A DNA stretch of 64,000 bases from Caenorhabditis elegans (GCF_000002985.6 NC_003284.9:12834001-12898000), one strand, 5' to 3'. Numbered from the stretch's first letter, positions 1-18,583 are shown. Notes: a model not told the origin generated them from the sequence alone. Made by a program: numbers and translations.

Positions 1-1319
1 TGCGTCATTTCAGCTTTAACGACTCAATTTTTGCACAAACCAAACGGAATTCTGCTGTTTTATATAAAGGGTTATGTTTCAAAACATTTTTCATTAAATA
101 TTTTTTTTAAGTTTTGTGGTAACTGTTAAATTTTCATTTCAAACCATTTTAATGCATTTCAAGAGTGTCCACACTAAAAAATTTTGAAAATTTACTCAAC
201 CTTAACCATAAGACAGAATTGCCGTTTAGAAGTCTTTCATACCAAGAACATGTTTCATACATATTTTTTCGCGCCTGCGGTTTTTTGTTATTTTGCTTAC
301 TTGTTAGCCCACGTTGTTTTCTATCAAGTAGACCATAACCGTCATGGCGACGACGTAGTTCTATGTCCTTATTCTCAAAATTTCAAGATTTTCAAGCCAA
401 TGGAAAACCAAAAATCTAGGCAGCGCAAAATGAGAAGATACAATTCAGTATAATGTTTTATTTGCCAGAAAACAGAAAAAAAGATGCAAAAAGTGAAAAA
501 GGAAAGGAAGTAAAAAGCGACGTACAAATTCATTCAGATGGGATGTTTCTCGACATTGAATAACCATGATTTTTTTGTCAATTTGAACTGTTTTCCTTGC
601 GAGTGTTTAAAGTTATATTTGCAAGGGGATGCAGATACGCCTACGGATGTAGGTGATCTGCTTAAAAAGGCCAAGTTGACGTCAACTGTCAAAACGTTTT
701 CAAAGGATCATACAACATTACTTCGATTAGGTAAAATGCAGAGGTGGGGAAATAAATACAGATTAACATATTTTTTTAATATTCCTAATTGTGCTTGATG
801 ATCAAAAAATTTTGAAGGCGTCAAAAATACCACGATTACCTTATTTTTATAGATAGCACCTATTTTGGGATCATAGATTTACCAGCAGAATCGAAAGAAA
901 ATTCTAACCACAAGTTGCTATTTGACAATTGTTACTGATGATGAAAAATGAAAAAGAATCAAAAGATGATAATTTGCCAGACATGATGGCACCGCCGGAA
1001 GAATTGAGAAGATTTTTTTGCGGGGCTGTGGTGAAAGACAATGGGTCATTTATCGAGAAACCGTGAAGAAAACGCGGAACACACACACACAGCTGATAAG
1101 AGATATCATTATTTGTATGTAGTGTTTTTGAGTGTTAGTGTAATGTCATGTCTGATCAAGGAAAAGAGTTTGCTATACGTTAAAAATTTAGTAGAAACTG
1201 GGAAACTGCCCAGTAGGGCATACTTTATTTTTTGAAATATATTAAACATGCTTTATTTTTTACTTAAGTATTTGACCATATTCTCGAATTTTCTTAGAGT
1301 ACCTATATGATATTAGTGA

Positions 1320-1829
1320 AATATCCCCGCATTTTAAAATAAAATCAGTTTTTCATTAATTCATTCAACTACCGTATTTCATCTATTAGTAAGGCATGCA
1401 AAACTAATTTTCGGACACCTAATTTGATGCAAAACTAATGGAGGTGCAAAACTAATAGAGGGTGCAAAACTAATTTTTTAACAGGTTTTTTCTCATGTTT
1501 TCCATTAAGTTAAGGCATATATATATCATCATCAATTTCAATAACAACTTATGAACCAAAATGGGCGAATTTTAGGACTGATGCGCAAAAATTGACCGAG
1601 TTGTACTCATATTTCGCCAATTTTGACTTGTTATACCAAGTCTGTAAGAGTTTTCTTAATTGTTAGAACAATTTTATAATGCAATTTTTGAATTCCTAAA
1701 CATAGGGAACAAAGTAAGGGGTGCAAAACTATTAGAGGTGCAAAACTAATAGAGGTGCCTAACTAATAGAGGAAATACGGTAAGTAAAATTTTATACACA
1801 AATTAATGTTTTTTAATGCGGGGATATAA
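1320..1829. mobile_element. Nested MITE-like inverted-repeat element
   Basis: Two inverted-repeat layers share one centre. The outer ends are ATATCCCCGCATTTTAAAA at 1321-1339 and its near complement ending at about 1829. The inner element spans 1372-1780. It starts CCGTATTTC, ends GAAATACGG and is flanked by TA on both sides (1370-1371 and 1781-1782), as expected for a Tc1/mariner-type TA insertion. Inside, GTGCAAAACTAATAGAGG-like units recur in both halves. No transposase frame is present, so this is a non-autonomous element. The outer layer could be an older element into which the inner one inserted. Related copies lie at 39267-39387 and 52718-52846. Confidence 0.7.
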
Positions 1830-4800
1830 TATTCAAGTACCGTGTATACTTTGACAAAAGAACAATATGCATTTACAATTATGAAGTTTGTAGTTTATAC
1901 AAATATACATTTTGAAGAAATACAGTTCAAACCCAAAACTGATAGAGAACATACAATCACATATGCATAAAACAGTTACTGAATTGCTAATTTTATACTT
2001 TCAAATATTCAGCATAAACGTCGTAAGTAGACCATTAAAGGTCCGATACATTCATATTACGTCAATCCAAAAACGGAACTTAAAATTTCTTATTACTCTA
2101 TTAATGAGTGCGTTGATGTAGCTTTAACACCCAGTATCTTACTATGTTATGAATAGCAAATTTGAAATCAGAGTATTTTTGTTAGAGGTTATTTTTTTGA
2201 AAAATGTCATTCCAATGTTCAAATATTGAAGAGGGTTTCAGGGGTCGAAAAACAATAACCATTCTAACAAGTAGCGCTGCTGTTACTTTTATGCAAAACG
2301 CTAAGTTCAGATGTATTGTCAATTTCCTATCCAAAATCATAAAGTGTTAATTTTAAAATATCTGCAACTTCAATATATGTGCTGAACTAGGCTTGTAACG
2401 CGAATCGCCTATGTTTCCGGTCTCTCTCTGTACATACTGATAGATCAGAAGATTTCTAATAGCTGGAAGCAAGATGAGAGATAAGTTAAGGTGTGTCCCG
2501 TTACCAATCAAATCATCAAATCCCCATTCTCTCCGCATAAAATTTAGATAAAGACGCCGTTTGATTTGTAGAAGAAAAGCAAAATGACCTTCGGCGCCAA
2601 AATCGCGGAATTTTTTGTTGTCGGAACACGCAAAAAAGGGGTAGAAGACGGAAGAGAAGATGCGCGAGTAGTGCTTTTTGATCAACTAGCACTTGGATTA
2701 GCTACCTTTCATATTGTATTGTATCAAATTAAATGGAAGACGGAATAGGGCGAGACAACGGACAGGAGAAGGGCAAAGGTGGGCGAAAAGGACATCTCAA
2801 CTGACAATTAACGCCTGATGATGTTGTGAGAACCATAAAGTAGAGGTTGATCGGAACTCTATGAAGCTCTGGCAACACATACACACTGCCCTCCGATCAA
2901 CGTTATGACATGAGGGATGAGCTGAGAAATTGAGCAGTGTATGTATGAGTGTGTGAAATAAGAGAGAAAAAGGTCGAAGGGTACACTAGTCAAAAAAAAA
3001 GTTTGCGGGTGGAATGTGTCTTCAATCTCAGAAGACAAACGAGAGAAGAACCAAGAATCACAAAGTCGTCGATAACGATAAAGATATCTGGTAAGGGGCA
3101 TGCCCACATCAAATCCCCAGTTTTAAACATCCAAAACGGTCAAAGTTAGAGTAGGTTGAAGCGGAATAATGCTCAGTACCATCGACAGGGTACTTGTGAA
3201 GGGGATGCTCCAAAAATGTGTTTCTTCATCGAAAAACATTCTTCAGTGAAGGATCGTCAATGTGAGGATTTGTCTAGTTATACTCTTAGCTGTCTATTAT
3301 GTCCAAAAATCATAATTAAACACTCCAAAAGTATTTTTTCTAATTTCCGAAAAATTTCCAGGTAGCATTTTGGTAAATTGCAAAGTTTTCAAGCATTGAT
3401 ACATGTTTAAGCCCCGTTTTGAAATGTTGACCATGGTATTTCGCAACTTCAGCACCACAGGAATGGAATTAATAATTTTACCTATTCGTACCCCTATTTC
3501 CGAAAACGGATTGGCAAAAATTTGGCAAATTGCCTATCGTGTTGAAACAAAAAAGGCTGCAAGACGAGAATGCAAGACTGATACATACGTAGTAGGAAAA
3601 ACCCAAAAATGGCTGAATTACTAGAACACATTTATATGGCACTCATTTTTGGTTACGGTAGACACACAGAAAACCTAAAAAAGGGCAAGTTTTTAATTTT
3701 TTGAATTACTTTTTTTGTTTTACAGTAAAATTATATGTAAACTTCAAAACATTTCGAAATCTTCATAAGTTTCACCCCGTTGATAGTTTCTACATAGTTG
3801 CCGGGACGCGATATGTTGAGCTATGCTTGCGTAGCGATTGTTCTGACGCCACAATATTTCTGTAAATCAGGGACTAAACTTTGTTTGAAATTTTAGTTCC
3901 CCCTAGATTTTATTAAGTTCGACTCTAGGACTTTTCACATAACTTACAGTACCCAAGCAAAATGAAAATAGTTGTCTGATAAACAGAAAAGGAAATGAAT
4001 TAATCTTTCTACATCACTGTTTGAATAGAATCAAGTGTGGGAATAAATTGGGTGGTATTAGATAAATTTGTATTGTGTGCAGTGTGAGATGCTCAAACTT
4101 GTGTAATACAACATGAAATGTGTAAAGAGCAAAATGAAGATGGGGAAGAAAAGCTGGGAATGAAGATGGAAGGGTTTGAGGGGGGGGAGATCCATGGGAT
4201 GCGAACGCATGAAAAAGAAATATGTTAGGAAGTATTCATAGCATCTGAGCGTAAGAGAAGAGAGCAAGTGACTGATGATCGGCTGCCGATCAGTTTGGGT
4301 GATTAGTGATAAGGTTTGGGTAGGTTTTGGTACATCATGTAAAGAAGGCTGGGTAAGGGAAGAAACTTTGCTTAAACTTGATAGCCATTTTTTTGTGAAA
4401 GTTTCAAATGATTTGACTTAAAACGTATAAATAAAATTACTTTTTAATAAATGTGTTGTTAAAAAAGACACACGAGACTGTGGTTTATAAACATTAAAAA
4501 CCTAAGTTGAAATCGCAATGCCAGAGGAGACATATTTCTGGTGTTGAGATTACGGTAGTAGAGATGAGTCGCCAAACCTCCTTAGCTACTTAAACGTACC
4601 AAATGTTATCATGTTCCCAGTGTATTACCACTCTGTGTGGTTTTATTTTTCACCTGATTCAAAACAAAACAATCCCTCCCTCTGTCCATTATTTGAAATG
4701 TGTGTGTGTGCAATCGAAACTGTGTAATACCACAAGAGCTTCAAAGAAGATGGATTAGGTTCAATGCGTGAACTAATTTATATCAGTTGGCAAGAGTTTC

Positions 4801-5570
4801 TCCAACAATCACCGGAGTTCATCGCATGGCAAGTTTACGAGTGTGTATGAAGAGGTGTAATTGATAGTTTGACCTGTGGTGAAGATGAGAACAGATGAGA
4901 CGATTGGCAGAAGAGGACAGAACATGTTGGAAAAAACGATAGATGAAAAAGTATGACAGATAGGAGGGATTGAGGCAACGAAGAAGTTGGAAAAGAAAGA
5001 GCAAAAGATAGGTGAGGATGGAACATGAAATGAGAGCCTACTTGTTAGTGTTTTTTAAAGAATCTGGAAACGTTTATTTGTTGTGTTATGCACTCTGAGT
5101 ATTTTCTTTAGACGTTCACATGTGTTCTCATATTATAAACACCAATTGGAAAGTAATTTGAATGAAATTTGAAGTCTAAAATCTAAAATCGCAATTGCTC
5201 GGGAGCAATGTGCCACTAGATCCCTTATTCCCTCTGCTTGGAGCATCTGGCATGAGCCTTTTTCTTTTCGAATTTTTTTATGCACGTTCTCGTTCGCCTG
5301 ATCTTGCTCTAAATTTTCGCCAGTACAAATTCGCGAGTTGCAACACACGCTCGCTCACACCAACTGATGCCATCGGACCTCGAGCTGCACAAAAAAAGCA
5401 TACGGTGATTATTTCGAGAAATGGGAAATGGGATGAGTGGAGGTGATGGATGAGCACATGATCATTCGGATTATAGGTCAAGAACATAAACTCCAGTCTT
5501 ACCGGAATGTCGACTAAAAGGGATGAAATCAGATAAGGTAGGCGGAGGAGGACAACTAATTCCAAAATAT

Positions 5571-5673
5571 TTTGTGACTAGTAAATAAGAATGCATAAGT
5601 CAAATAAGAATGTATAAGTTTTGTGACTAGTAAATAAGAAATGTATAAGTTAAGTAAATAAGAATGTATAAGT
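5571..5673. repeat. Short tandem repeat, TAAATAAGAATGTATAAGT units
   Basis: Four imperfect copies of a unit of about 19-31 bp containing AAATAAGAATGTATAAGT lie head to tail. Two of them also carry the leader TTTGTGACTAGT. No coding potential is seen. Confidence 0.8.
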
Positions 5674-7096
5674 CATAATTTTCCTTTTTATAGAAATTCC
5701 AAAAGCAGGCTTAAAATATGTTTTGAAATTAACAAGCATGTTCTGGGATTTCTTTTAATTTTGCGTGTTACGGTAAATCTTCAATAAAAGTATTTCAAAG
5801 TCAGAGGACCTATAACACACAGCAAATTGCCTTTCATGTATTGATAATAATAGCAGCAGACAGAATATAAAGCCTCGAGATAACCTTCTCAGTTTAATGA
5901 GTCTTAATTGTTTTAATTTTTGTATAATTTTTGTTGTTAAAAAAGTCTTGGTGGCTTGAAATTTCAAGAATTAAGTGGTAAAGTAATCTAAAATATTGAA
6001 CTTTGTCAAGCTGTCAGAAATTAGTTTTTATTTTTATTACCTCCCTATTTTGAGTATTCAGTACTTCCGGATTTTGCTCACATGAAATACAGTTTCAATA
6101 GAAAAATGACCAATAGTATTCTCAATATGGTTACTGATCGACTGGAAATCCACCTTTGTAAATTAAAAACAAAAAACTAGAAATGTATTGAAAATGACTT
6201 TTCGGCCGCTGATCGAAGCAAAAAAAACCCACAAGCGTTACTCGTACTTTTAAAAATTCACAATTAAAGCGATTTTGGAAAAAAAAACTGAATTTTCCCA
6301 TTATAATCCATGGCGAAAATATCTTGTTGAATACTATAACTGTATTTAACTATGTTTTAAAATAATTCACTTTTTTTCAGTTTAATGTTTTTACAATGTT
6401 TTCACATACATTTTCTGCAATTTTTTTTTAAAAGAAAAACGGCTAACTTAAAAATAGCTTCAATAATTTTACGAACCGGAACAGGAAAATCATTAAACGC
6501 GAAACCGCAACACTTATTGATATTTTTTAGAAAGAAAATGATCGGAGCTTAAAACAAACCGATAGTTGAAATAAAAAAAACTATGAAAGTGATTATTATT
6601 CGTGTTGACTGACTGCCGCGTTGTGATGAAGTGGAAAGCGAACACGGCATAAAAAATGAATCGAAAAACGAACTATTCAACGAAAAATGATGCCCTCTCC
6701 TGTGCCATCTTTCTGTCCGGGAGAGATGGGGGAGAGTATAGTGCGTGTGTGTGAAAAGAGTGAACTTGTATCTGATTTTCGATTTCAAGTTGATGCTGGT
6801 AGTAGTGGTAGTTGGAAGTCATGCGGGCAAGGGAATTGTCTTCACAATACTATTCAGGCTCCAAAGCTTCATCCGCATTGGTATTGGTAATTGGACAGCG
6901 TCACCTGATGAGGGAGTTTCAAACTAAACTCGACTCGAGTTTGGTAACGGAGTCTCTTCCACCGGGTTATCACGCTTTGGTTTGATATAACGAGCCTCAA
7001 AATCTGGAAGCCTAAATGACGAGGTCAAGCGAAGAAGTCACGGAAGTAAATTAATGGGAATGATTTTATTGTGATTAATGTTTAGACATTAAAGAA

Positions 7097-7158
7097 TACA
7101 ATTTTTACAAGTCAATGTGACCTACAATTTTTACAAGTCAATGTGACCTAATGTGACC
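7097..7158. repeat. 26-bp direct duplication
   Basis: A 26-bp unit beginning TACAATTTTTACAAGTCAAT is present twice without a mismatch (7097-7122 and 7123-7148). A partial third copy of its end (TAATGTGACC) follows. This looks like a recent local tandem duplication. Confidence 0.85.
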
Positions 7159-8353
7159 TTAAATTTATAGTTTTCACGTTTAAACAGGCATCGCAAGAGT
7201 TGTAGACAGTGGAAAAAATGTGGAAAATTTTATACATACTATTTGTGTTTACACATTGTAAAGGTTTAACATGCTACATTGCACCACATTTCTCAAAAAG
7301 GTTATTTGTGAAAAATTTGGAAACTGGCCAAAGCTTTGGCAATACGTTCTTCAAAATTTCTACAACATTTTGAAGGTTATTATTGTTGAATTTATAATAA
7401 ATGTGTTTACAAAAAAATCTACGGCTTTGCTTATTCATAAGGAAAAACATTGTAACTTCAAATTATTAATAAAGGATTTTTTACTCTACATTATACAACC
7501 GAACAGTCAAATTTTCGATAGTTTCTCATTCATGTCTTGTCGGCAAGTTTGTATGTAACATCGATATAATTTTGTGAAATAATTACTGGTTTTTCTTTCA
7601 AAATTAATTCTCACTGCGAGATAATGAAAGCTTTTTCAAGTCATTTTTCAATCAGATGAAAATTGTATGCTGCTTTTTGTCGGCTAATGCACCAACCCTG
7701 AATTCTTGTTATGAATACAAGCGCGAGGTGTTTAAAGTTTAATTTCAACATTTTTGAATCAACAAGCTCCAAGTTTTAAATTATTAAATAAACCTCCTTT
7801 TTAAATTTTAAAACTGGATTCTTTCTATAATATTTTGTTGCCTTTCTGATCTTGTCCTTTATGTGTACCTATAAAAAGTCCCAATTAGTGTTCCGTTGAT
7901 ACCAAGTTCCAATAATCACATTTTCCTCTGGGGTATATATGAATATGTGACCTACACTAAAATGTTGTGGTTTGTGATGTTTTGCATTTTAGTGCAAATT
8001 ATCCAGACTAGGGTTAATTAGCAAAACATAATTTGGTTACAAAGTAAACTTGTGTTCATTCAAAAGGGGATTTAACCCGTTTTATTTAAATAACACAAAT
8101 AATTTTTATAAATTTGCAAAACAAAGGGAGTTTCATGATTGGTCTTTGTAAACAATATAGCAAGTTCTATTCAGATTTAATTTCTCAAAAGATGATGATC
8201 TTGATGAAATAAGTGAGAAATTGCTCATTTTGATTTTAACAGTTGGGCTATGAATATGACAGTACAAGTACTTGTTTTCAATTAGTTTCTTTATAAATGT
8301 GGATGCCAGCGCGGAGCTGCTTATACCGATGTTCGGAAGCCCATGCCTGGTTA

Positions 8354-8707
8354 CACTCAAAATAATAAAACTGCGTGGCGTGTACGCAGAAAACTCCAAA
8401 ATTAAGGCAGCGCCTTTTTTCTGGAAAATCACGGGAAAATGGAAAAATCGGGACCCCAACCATTATCAGGCCGCCGACATCTTACGGATTCCGCTCGCCG
8501 CTATGTTTAAACACGCTGTGGGCGTAACGAGCTGTCTCCTCCCGCTCGAGTTAAACATAACGGCGCTCGGAATCCGTTAAGATGTCGGCGGCCCTGATTT
8601 TGGTTGGGGTCTCGATTTTCCGTTTTTCCCGTGAATTTTCCAAAAAAAGCGGGGTCCTAATTTTGGGTTTTCTGCGTACACGCCACGCAGTTTTATTATT
8701 TTGAGTG
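8354..8707. mobile_element. 354-bp palindromic MITE with TA flanks
   Basis: The element begins CACTCAAAATAATAAAACTG and ends with the reverse complement. TA dinucleotides flank both sides (8352-8353 and 8708-8709). The two arms match over most of their length with scattered small differences. They meet around 8510-8550 at an inverted pair of GTTTAAACA/GTTAAAC-type sequences. There is no transposase, so it is a non-autonomous foldback element of Tc1/mariner-like target preference. The short open frames through it on both strands are by-products of the palindrome. Confidence 0.85.
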
Positions 8708-8709
8708 TA

Positions 8710-9380
8710 CCTATAGTTCACCATTAGCATTTTACCAACCTGAAATATTTACTTTGTGTTCATTTTTTTGCACTTAGATTATTATTTTTAATGAATTTTG
8801 ATTATCTTCCCACAAGCCATATTCAGTTTCAATTTCAACGAAAATGATAATTCGGGTTTCAAATTGTGCAGTTTTAAATAACCATACGAAAAAAAATCAT
8901 TCACCCATCCGGTTTGCCGATCGAACCCACAATTTTCCCCATTTCTTCGGTAATTATCGTGTTTTCGTTTCAAACAAGGAACTGAAAAAAAAACGATTTT
9001 CGTGTAATGAAAATGACCCAAGCAAAGGTGACAGAAGGGAACATATCTGTAATTTACATCAATAATAAAGCGGTGTTCATATGACAGGAAAGCGGAGAGA
9101 GAGGGAGTGATATGGTGTAGAAGCAAAAGGGGATCAGTCAAGGCGGTCTCTCTATAAGTGTGTACGAAAAGAAAAGATGGATGCGGAAAGAAAAACGAAA
9201 AGCACAGAAGGAACGGTGGACGCGCAGAAGACGTTGTCCGAAAGACCGCACTAGTGGGTGGAGACGCCGAGGAGAGAAACCGACTATGGTAGACCGGTCT
9301 CGCCCTTCCATTTGACTGTCATCATTCCTCCTCGTCGTTGTTGGAAAGGGGCGAAGAGGACACGGCGCAGTTTTGTGGAT
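8710..9380. other. 5' flank of the nitrobindin-like gene
   Basis: No gene is seen. The last 250 bp before the start codon at 9381 are GC-richer than their surroundings, which fits a promoter or 5' UTR. I see no clear TATA box, and no strong TTTTCAG acceptor directly before the ATG that would prove SL1 trans-splicing. Confidence 0.4.
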
Positions 9381-11262
9381 ATGTCGTCGTGCAAAAGCCA
9401 CGTTTACGTTTCAGCTTTCTTATTATGTATGCTTATTCCTATTTCTCAACAGGTAAGAATTGATTTTTGAAAAAATAAATTGTGTGTATTAAAATCGTAC
9501 ACTGTGATCATAGGTTTTTTCTTTAATAGTTGTGGCATTGAATTAAAAGTTATGTCCTGTGTTGTACTCATACACAATTTTTATTTCTGTGGCGCCACGC
9601 ACTTCAAGGTTTGCACGCATCTTTCTATTGACTCTTCTTCAATTTAGCAGCAGCACATTACGCGCATCTTTTCGCACTTTACTCAGCGGTCTCGTGGTGT
9701 AGTGGTTATCACATCTGTCTAACACACAGAAGGTCGGTGGTTCGAGCCCGCCCGAGATCAGTCTACTTTTTTAATTTTTGTATTTTTGCAGGTTCTCAAT
9801 GAACACAATCAGAAACTTGAATGGATTGTTGGAAAATGGAGGTCAGAATTTTCAGGAAAGGTGCGTTTTCCATAAATGTTATGTGAGAGTTACATACAAA
9901 AAATTGAATGGATATGAGTTTTTCCATGAATTCCTCAGTCTTTGCACATTAGATAGTTTAGGGTTAGTTGCTGTATGGGAAGCTATTGTTTTTGTAAACC
10001 GCTTACATCAATTTGTCAAAAAAGTAAATCGTGTAGTGATCTTCGAGATCTGTCTCGGTAATTTTTTTAAATTAAAATTGATTTCAATAAACCCACGTAA
10101 AAAATAAACTAATTTCCCAACTTTCGGTATTTTCAGATTTTTTGGCCAACTGTGCCTACAATGACATTTGGAGAGGAATTGGTCATCAATGAGGCACCGA
10201 TTGCCAAATCAGCCAATGTACAATTCTTAAACTTCTCGTAAGTTTTTTTGACCTTCAAATTATTCAGCAATAGGTCAACATTGCATAGCAAACCAAATCG
10301 ACTGTAACAAACAAAAACTCACCGAAAGAGAAAGTTTCACGCACTTCCTTATGTCCGATTTTTGTCATTGAAAGATATCAGACAGAGATAGTTTCATTAG
10401 TGTTTTTTTTTTTGAGTAGTGTGGTTTTTCCTAAACAGGGCGCAAAACGTGTTCGATTTGAAGGAAGTGATCATTAATCAAGTGAAACGTTAAAAATTCG
10501 GTAAAGTGCAACGGTTGATGTTTCAGAGCACGTGCATGGTCTCATTCTACCAAGGACCACTTCCATGACGAATGGGGATTCTTGACTGTTGATCCAGTTG
10601 GAAACGCCACTTTGATGACTACAGGAAACAATGGTGAGCTTTTAAAACTTCAAGGCTCTGTCGATTAGACTGACAGGGCACGTTTGACTCCAATCCTACA
10701 AAAAAACTATACTCTGTTAACCTTTAGTATTCTACACAGGAGCAAAAATGCCAACCTATGTGGTTACAACACAAGTAGCACTAGTTTATAAAGATTCTAC
10801 TATTAAAATTCTTACAGCAAAGCTAAGGTATTTTGAAATTCTCATCTCTTTTGTTCGTACACTCTTGTGTGTTTAAGTTTTTTAGCATTCGATATTATTT
10901 GTTATTGGTATCATAACATTCCATACCATTTAAAATGCCACTTTTGAATTTCGAAAAAGTCCGAAACCCAATTGCAGGATTCACCACATACGAAACTGGC
11001 ACCGTGTCGCCAAACAAACTGGTTCTCACATTGAAGGATATCGGACGCATCTCGTTCTCTCGAGATTTACCTGTTGAGGACGTACGCGTTTCTAATTACA
11101 TATAGAATTTTGCACTGCTATTTTAATTATTTCCAGTTGCGAAGAACGTTCATTCGCCACGACGACCGGTATATGGAGCAAGTGATTGAAATGAGGACGG
11201 CTACACACCCAAAAGTCGGATATCTTGAGCATACCAGAGTGGTCTACACCAAATTGAAATGA
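9381..11262 (+). CDS. Secreted nitrobindin-like (THAP4 C-terminal-like) beta-barrel protein
   Basis: Six exons give an open 192-codon protein: 9381-9452, 9792-9860, 10137-10237, 10527-10633, 10978-11081, 11137-11262. Residues 1-24 are a hydrophobic signal peptide (SAFLLCMLIPIS core), encoded almost exactly by exon 1. The rest resembles the nitrobindin/UPF0678 family (heme-binding beta barrel, also the C-terminal domain of THAP4). Matching features are LEWIVGKWRSE near residue 33, PTMTFGEELVI near 57, an HDEWGFL strand near 97, and a C-terminal LEHTRVVY segment whose His is a candidate axial heme ligand. Family members bind ferric heme and react with NO or peroxynitrite, but that activity is only inferred here. 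A secreted form is unlike the plant and human proteins. The first intron contains a tRNA gene in the same orientation. An AATAAA follows 103 bp after the stop. Confidence 0.85.
9688..9760 (+). tRNA. tRNA-Val (AAC)
   Basis: A full cloverleaf of 73 nt can be drawn. The acceptor stem GGTCTCG pairs with CGAGATC with one G-U pair, and the anticodon stem TCTGT/ACAGA encloses loop CTAACAC with anticodon AAC. The T arm carries GGTTCGAGCC. The A-box TGGTGTAGTGG and the B-box match the internal Pol III promoter consensus, and a T run follows at 9766. There is no intron. It lies in intron 1 of the nitrobindin-like gene, same strand. Confidence 0.96.
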
Positions 11263-11364
11263 TTCCTCAGTTGTTGCCATAAAATAATATATATTTTGGA
11301 AAATTGCCTTGAATAATTTGAAGTTTGCGTTTTTGTGCTTAGTGCCATTGCGTGTACATTTTTG

Positions 11365-11370
11365 AATAAA
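11365..11370 (+). terminator. Polyadenylation signal of the nitrobindin-like gene
   Basis: A canonical AATAAA lies 103 bp after the stop codon at 11262, followed by a T-rich stretch. Confidence 0.75.
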
Positions 11371-11810
11371 TATTTTATGATTTTGTACCATGTCGTTTGA
11401 TATAATTTTCTACGAATGAACAATTCACCGGAGTTTCAAATTATGGAAAGTGTTGCTGACTTTTGCAATCCCGAGGCAACTGCTTTCACTTTTCATTTTG
11501 AGCATATTTTGTTTTTTTGGCAGCAGTTGGATACTAATTCTTGTTGTTTAGTCTTAACCAAATTTATGAATTTGACACGCTTTTTATACATACTTTGTTT
11601 TTTTTTATTTACGGCCGAAAAAACAAAACTGTGTGGAAATGGTGTGTGTGGAAAAAGGTTTTTTTTTTAATAATAACAAAAAAAATCTAGTTTTGACATT
11701 TAAAAACAAAACCAGCTAATTAAAATGTTTTATCTCTAGGAAACATTGTTTTTAAACAACTGTTGACGATTTTTATAAAATATAAACAAATTTATACACA
11801 TTTTTTGTTT
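11371..11810. other. Convergent intergenic region
   Basis: This separates the convergent 3' ends of the nitrobindin-like gene (+) and the small gene at 11822-12143 (-). It is T-rich on the + strand. No gene is seen. Confidence 0.6.
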
Positions 11811-11821
11811 TCATGATTTAT

Positions 11822-12143
11822 TTAAAATCTTCTTTTTTGTTGAGTTAGTGCGGGAAGTTGGTCTCTGTGAGGAATAGTTGAGAAATACTGCGCAGCACTG
11901 AAAATAAGAAATGTTGTGTGGCAATTGAAGCATTTTTTCCCATTTTGAAGCTCAGACCAATAACTCAAAAAGAATTAAAATAATACAAAAAATACATACC
12001 TGTTTATGAAGTTCCATCAGCTGTCGACTCGCATCTTCGTTGTTCTCACTAACCATTAAATTTTTGACGACTTCTTCAACATGTTGCTCTCCGAGTTCTT
12101 TGTCGATCTTCTCATAGATTTTTTCGACCACTTCGTTTGCCAT
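11822..12143 (-). CDS. Small two-exon gene of unknown function
   Basis: I do not recognise this protein. Exon 1 (12143-12000) encodes 48 residues starting MANEVVEKIYEKIDKELG, strongly charged and predicted helical. It ends at a good GTATGT donor. Exon 2 has two possible acceptors 10 nt apart. The model given uses the downstream one (exon 11887-11822) and yields 69 residues ending QQKRRF, stopping just before AATAAA on this strand. The upstream acceptor TTTTCAG is the stronger consensus. It would give 76 residues ending LNKS (to 11811), with the AATAAA inside the coding sequence. An upstream in-frame ATG at 12179 exists, but CTCTCAG just before 12143 suggests a trans-splice acceptor. It lies about 475 bp downstream of chd-3 on the same strand, so a downstream-operon position is possible. 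AATAAA is at 11817-11822. Confidence 0.6.
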
Positions 12144-12617
12144 GACTGAGAGTTTTTGAAGCCAATTATTGCTTTTCACGGTTGTTGTGTGCCGCCAGGA
12201 ACAATTATTGCATTGTTAGAAAAGTGATTTCCGGAGTTTGAATAGCGGCTTGATTTTTTGAAACTTGACAACTTGAAAGCACATGTTTTTGTGTCGTATT
12301 TAACCACCGGCATTAAATTTAAAAAAAAAATCGTCTCTGCAAAAAAGTTCGCTTCTGACCACCCAGTACTTTGAACATCCAATTTTTCATATCATAGTAT
12401 TTGAAGCTTACCCAATTTCCAAACTAATATACTTGAGACGAAATATCAATGTTTATGTGCGATACAAAGAGTTTTCAATGAATGATTATACAAAAATCGG
12501 CAAAACATGAATTTTGACGACAATGACAAATGAAAAATGAGAAGAGACCGAACATTTTAAGTAAACAAGAAAAATGACAATTATTCACGGTTATTCCAAA
12601 GTTAAAATCCACGTGGC
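12144..12617. other. Gap between chd-3 and the small downstream gene
   Basis: This holds the 3' UTR of chd-3 and the outron or promoter of the small gene. No canonical AATAAA is seen on the minus strand directly after the chd-3 stop, so a variant signal such as CATAAA near 12450 may be used. No other gene is seen. Confidence 0.5.

Positions 12618-18583
<5,966 letters not shown>

Larger units (their letters stand above)
1..8353. other. Gene-poor flank, no supported protein gene
   Basis: Only short open frames (under about 115 codons) occur on either strand. I could not connect any of them into a multi-exon model with worm splice signals and conserved protein sequence. The stretch is AT-rich with A and T homopolymers. 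Repeats that can be recognised (1320-1829, 5571-5673, 7097-7158) are listed separately. A short (AC)n run lies near 1080. A noncoding RNA or a distal exon of a gene outside the window cannot be excluded. Confidence 0.6.
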
